Both the position numbers and the translations under genes were made by a program. 64,000 nt of DNA from Parus major. Taxonomy: Eukaryota > Chordata > Aves > Passeriformes > Paridae. The stretch spans positions 73,451,335-73,515,334 of the forward strand of contig NC_031769.1 of assembly GCF_001522545.3 (NCBI RefSeq). Direction: 5' to 3'. The notes beneath the pieces were generated by a model. The model worked only from the letters and a program-made list of their open reading frames with translations, did not search any database and was not told where the DNA came from. This document shows positions 61,600 to 64,000 of this stretch, piece by piece; within the stretch, counting starts at the first letter, position 1, and each line of letters starts with the position of its first letter.

Positions 61600-64000
61600 A
61601 GTTTTCAGTAGTCATATGTACAGTAAATGTGAACAGTTGTCTTAAGGTTTCAGAACATTGTATTCTGTGCCTTCTGACAACAGAGAGTTTTAAAAAACAA
61701 CAGGAGTTTTCTAAAAAAAAAATTCCAATTCTTTATAAAAACTAATCACAAATTACGCAATTAATTTAAAACTACCATGTGGAAAACCTTAAACATTCAT
61801 TCTAATGGGAAAAGAATACATCCTTGTGCTTTGTTTCCTTTTTCTTTTTGTTGTTCTTACTGTTTGTTTGTTTGATGAAAGGGTTTCTTGGGTGCTTTTG
61901 TGGCTGGTTGGTTTTTTAGAGCTTAAAAGTTTAGATATCTAGAAGGGCAAAGCAGGTAATTTCTCCAGCAAACTCAATTAGTATATATTTGAAACAGTTT
62001 TCTGCAGCTGAGAATCTCCAATCTTAATTTATGTTGCTATCACTAGAGAAACAAACTGGTATTTCTTCTTTACATCTAATGAGCAATAACAAAATAATAT
62101 ATTTTCCTGGATTTCTATTCATTTGTTGTTTAACTTTCATTTTCTTATCATACCAAAATGAGGTAGAGATTAAGGCACTTCCTAGATTATGTAAAAGAAA
62201 ACCCAGCTTGCTGAAGTTAATTCAGTATTTGCAATTTACATGACACTAATTACATTTATCTCATGTAAGTTTATTTATAAATATACCTTGCCCTGGTACT
62301 ATTTATCTTGATTGTAACTGAGAAAACTAAAAAGTGATTTTGTTTTTCTGAATGCTTAGTTACCTAGAATGATTGTATCATTATCAGTTCATTATTCAGT
62401 TTTGGTAAAATTAATATGTAGAACTAGGTAAAACATTTTGTTTATTGATGCATGTGACATTAAACAAATGGAATTATTTAATCAATGCCAGAAGCAGAAG
62501 CGTGGGTTTACAGAGCCCAGGAGCAGTGATTGCACATGGAATAGCATCCATATTCATCCAACAATATTAAATCCCTGTTCTTTGGATAGTTAAATTAGAA
62601 GCAGTTATTACAATACCTCTCATGAACAAGAACATAAGGGAAACCATCCACATAGATGCAACATAACCAGTGTCTGGTTTGCATGGCTATCACATTTCTT
62701 CTCTTCACGCAAACTTCAGTTCTGGATAACTCCTACTTTTATTGCACAGAGACTACCTGAGATGTTTCTCTGCATAATTTTATGAGTTAATTTCTTGATA
62801 ATTTTTTGTTTGTTTGTTTTGGTTTGTTTTGTTTTGCTTTGTTTTTCCTCGATTATAGAAAAACATTTTACCATCTAAAATTTAATATGTGTTTGTTTAT
62901 ATATTTCCTCCTGTAGAGTTTAAATAAGCTGCATGGATTAATTTAAACTAGAATAGGATTAATCTAATTTAAATTTCCTCTTGGGAGTGTTAGTTTTGAA
63001 TATAGTTAATATTTTTTAAATCCTAAATTTTATTTTTAAAATTAGATAATTAATTTTTGTATAAAGAATTATGCAAAATAAAAGATGGATTTCTTCAACT
63101 TATTATCAAAATAAATATTATACCTGTATACTTTTGTGCTCAAAGTAGATAGAAAGTATGTGTACTTACAATTAATAAGTCCTTGTGAATATTTGTCAGT
63201 AATTCCTTTATTCATATTCCTGATGTTGTCTCTTTAAATATATGTGTCATATTTTTTTCAGCTCATAGAGTCAGTCACAAAATTCCTGGTCAAATATTAC
63301 TCAGGAAAAAAAACCACCTAATGAATATCTAGGAATTCTGAGCTAAAGGTTGAATAATGATATTTGATTTGCTCCTAGAGAAAACAGAATTACCTACACA
63401 AATAAATGTATATTTGTATTCAAATTCTGTGGATTTTATGGACAGTAGAAATTCTATGGTGGATGTAACTCAGGAAACACAGTATGATTTCCAAACTAAC
63501 AGTTCTTTGCATTCTTCATAGCAAGAAATAGTTCAGAGTTTTCTCTAACATACTAGATGTGCTTTAATCTTTAGTCTGATTGCCAGAATATATTTTATTA
63601 GCAAGAGCTTTTATTTGGCAACAGGAATTGCACCTTTCACCCATGCCATTTTTTAATATGGCATTATTTATCTCTCTAGCTTCTAAAGAAAGATTGGTCC
63701 AAAGATATTTGCCAGTGTCTAACAACAGCTGTGATAAAACAGGTTTGAACGAATTTGTTGACATTCAAATATTTTGCATATTTACCACATCTCCAGCTGT
63801 TACAACTGTTTTCTGAAAGAGAAAATTTGATAGAGAAACATTGTGTCACATGGTTATATTGTTTCAGCTACAGCTTTTGCAATGAGATAATAACTTTTAA
63901 GCAAAAAAGCTGAAAATCAGGAAGGCTTTTCATTTTTCTTATCTCCTTGTAAGACCCATATGTTGAATGCTCTTTATGCATTTCAAGACTGAACATTTTA
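61600..64000. other. Unique AT-rich non-coding DNA
   Basis: No gene or transposon was recognised. It holds a GTTTG/GTTTT simple tract (62803-62847) and T/G-rich words near 61841-61875. Overlapping frames at 63564-63764 (-) and 63580-63816 (+) are short and domainless. Confidence 0.55.
62803..62847. repeat. (GTTTT/GTTTG)n simple repeat
   Basis: TTTTTTGTTTGTTTGTTTTGG is followed by TTTGTTTTGTTTTGCTTTG, a T/G-rich degenerate array. Confidence 0.9.

Noticed and set aside
63564..63816. Opposed overlapping frames
   Set aside because: Both are short and domainless; overlapping on opposite strands suggests chance.
1..64000. CRISPR arrays, bacterial operons, tRNA or rRNA genes
   Set aside because: No regularly spaced repeats, no clustered coding, and no cloverleaf or rRNA words recognised; the repeats are clearly vertebrate-type.

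Overview
This 64 kb window looks like avian nuclear DNA. It is AT-rich, has long non-coding stretches, and about a tenth of it is recognisable interspersed repeat. Almost all of that repeat is CR1 non-LTR retrotransposon (5'-truncated copies ending in the ATTCTATG-type 3' repeat and carrying pieces of the CR1 reverse transcriptase), plus two endogenous-retrovirus LTRs. CR1 dominance with few other transposon classes points to a bird (or a close sauropsid); the species cannot be told from the sequence.

No confident host protein-coding gene is visible. Nearly all open frames are short, lack splice context or domains, and are chance frames in AT-rich DNA or antisense frames across CR1 and LTR copies. 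The window is best read as an intergenic desert or part of a very large intron. The one frame that deserves a gene-level check is on the minus strand at 60710-61000: a 96-codon frame that opens exactly at an acceptor-like TTAG, ends in a stop, and is followed by AATAAA and a T-rich tract, as in a last coding exon.

Layout: 1-19.8 kb is unique AT-rich DNA with one possible CR1 scrap, a 13-bp-stem hairpin near 8.25 kb and a promoter-like CCAAT/TATA cluster near 8.55 kb. From 19.8 to 33.3 kb there is a short CR1 tail with an AT-rich repeat against its 3' end, several tandem repeats, and two larger minus-strand CR1 copies (28.4-29.2 and 32.3-33.3 kb). From 37.0 to 45.3 kb there is an old minus-strand CR1, a better preserved minus-strand CR1 (43.6-44.6 kb) with a decayed reverse-transcriptase frame, and a short CR1 tail. 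At 49.3-49.7 kb lies a 399-bp solo LTR with a perfect 6-bp target-site duplication. At 52.5-54.6 kb a long plus-strand CR1 is split by a second, older LTR in the opposite orientation. From 54.6 kb to the end the DNA is unique, with the candidate terminal exon at 60.7-61.0 kb and a CR1 3' end at 61.4-61.6 kb.

The repeats give a relative history: old CR1 copies first, then the plus-strand CR1, then the LTR nested in it, and probably most recently the solo LTR with intact ends. I found no clear previously undescribed system. The findings are mostly candidates that depend on alignment, transcript or conservation data not available here.
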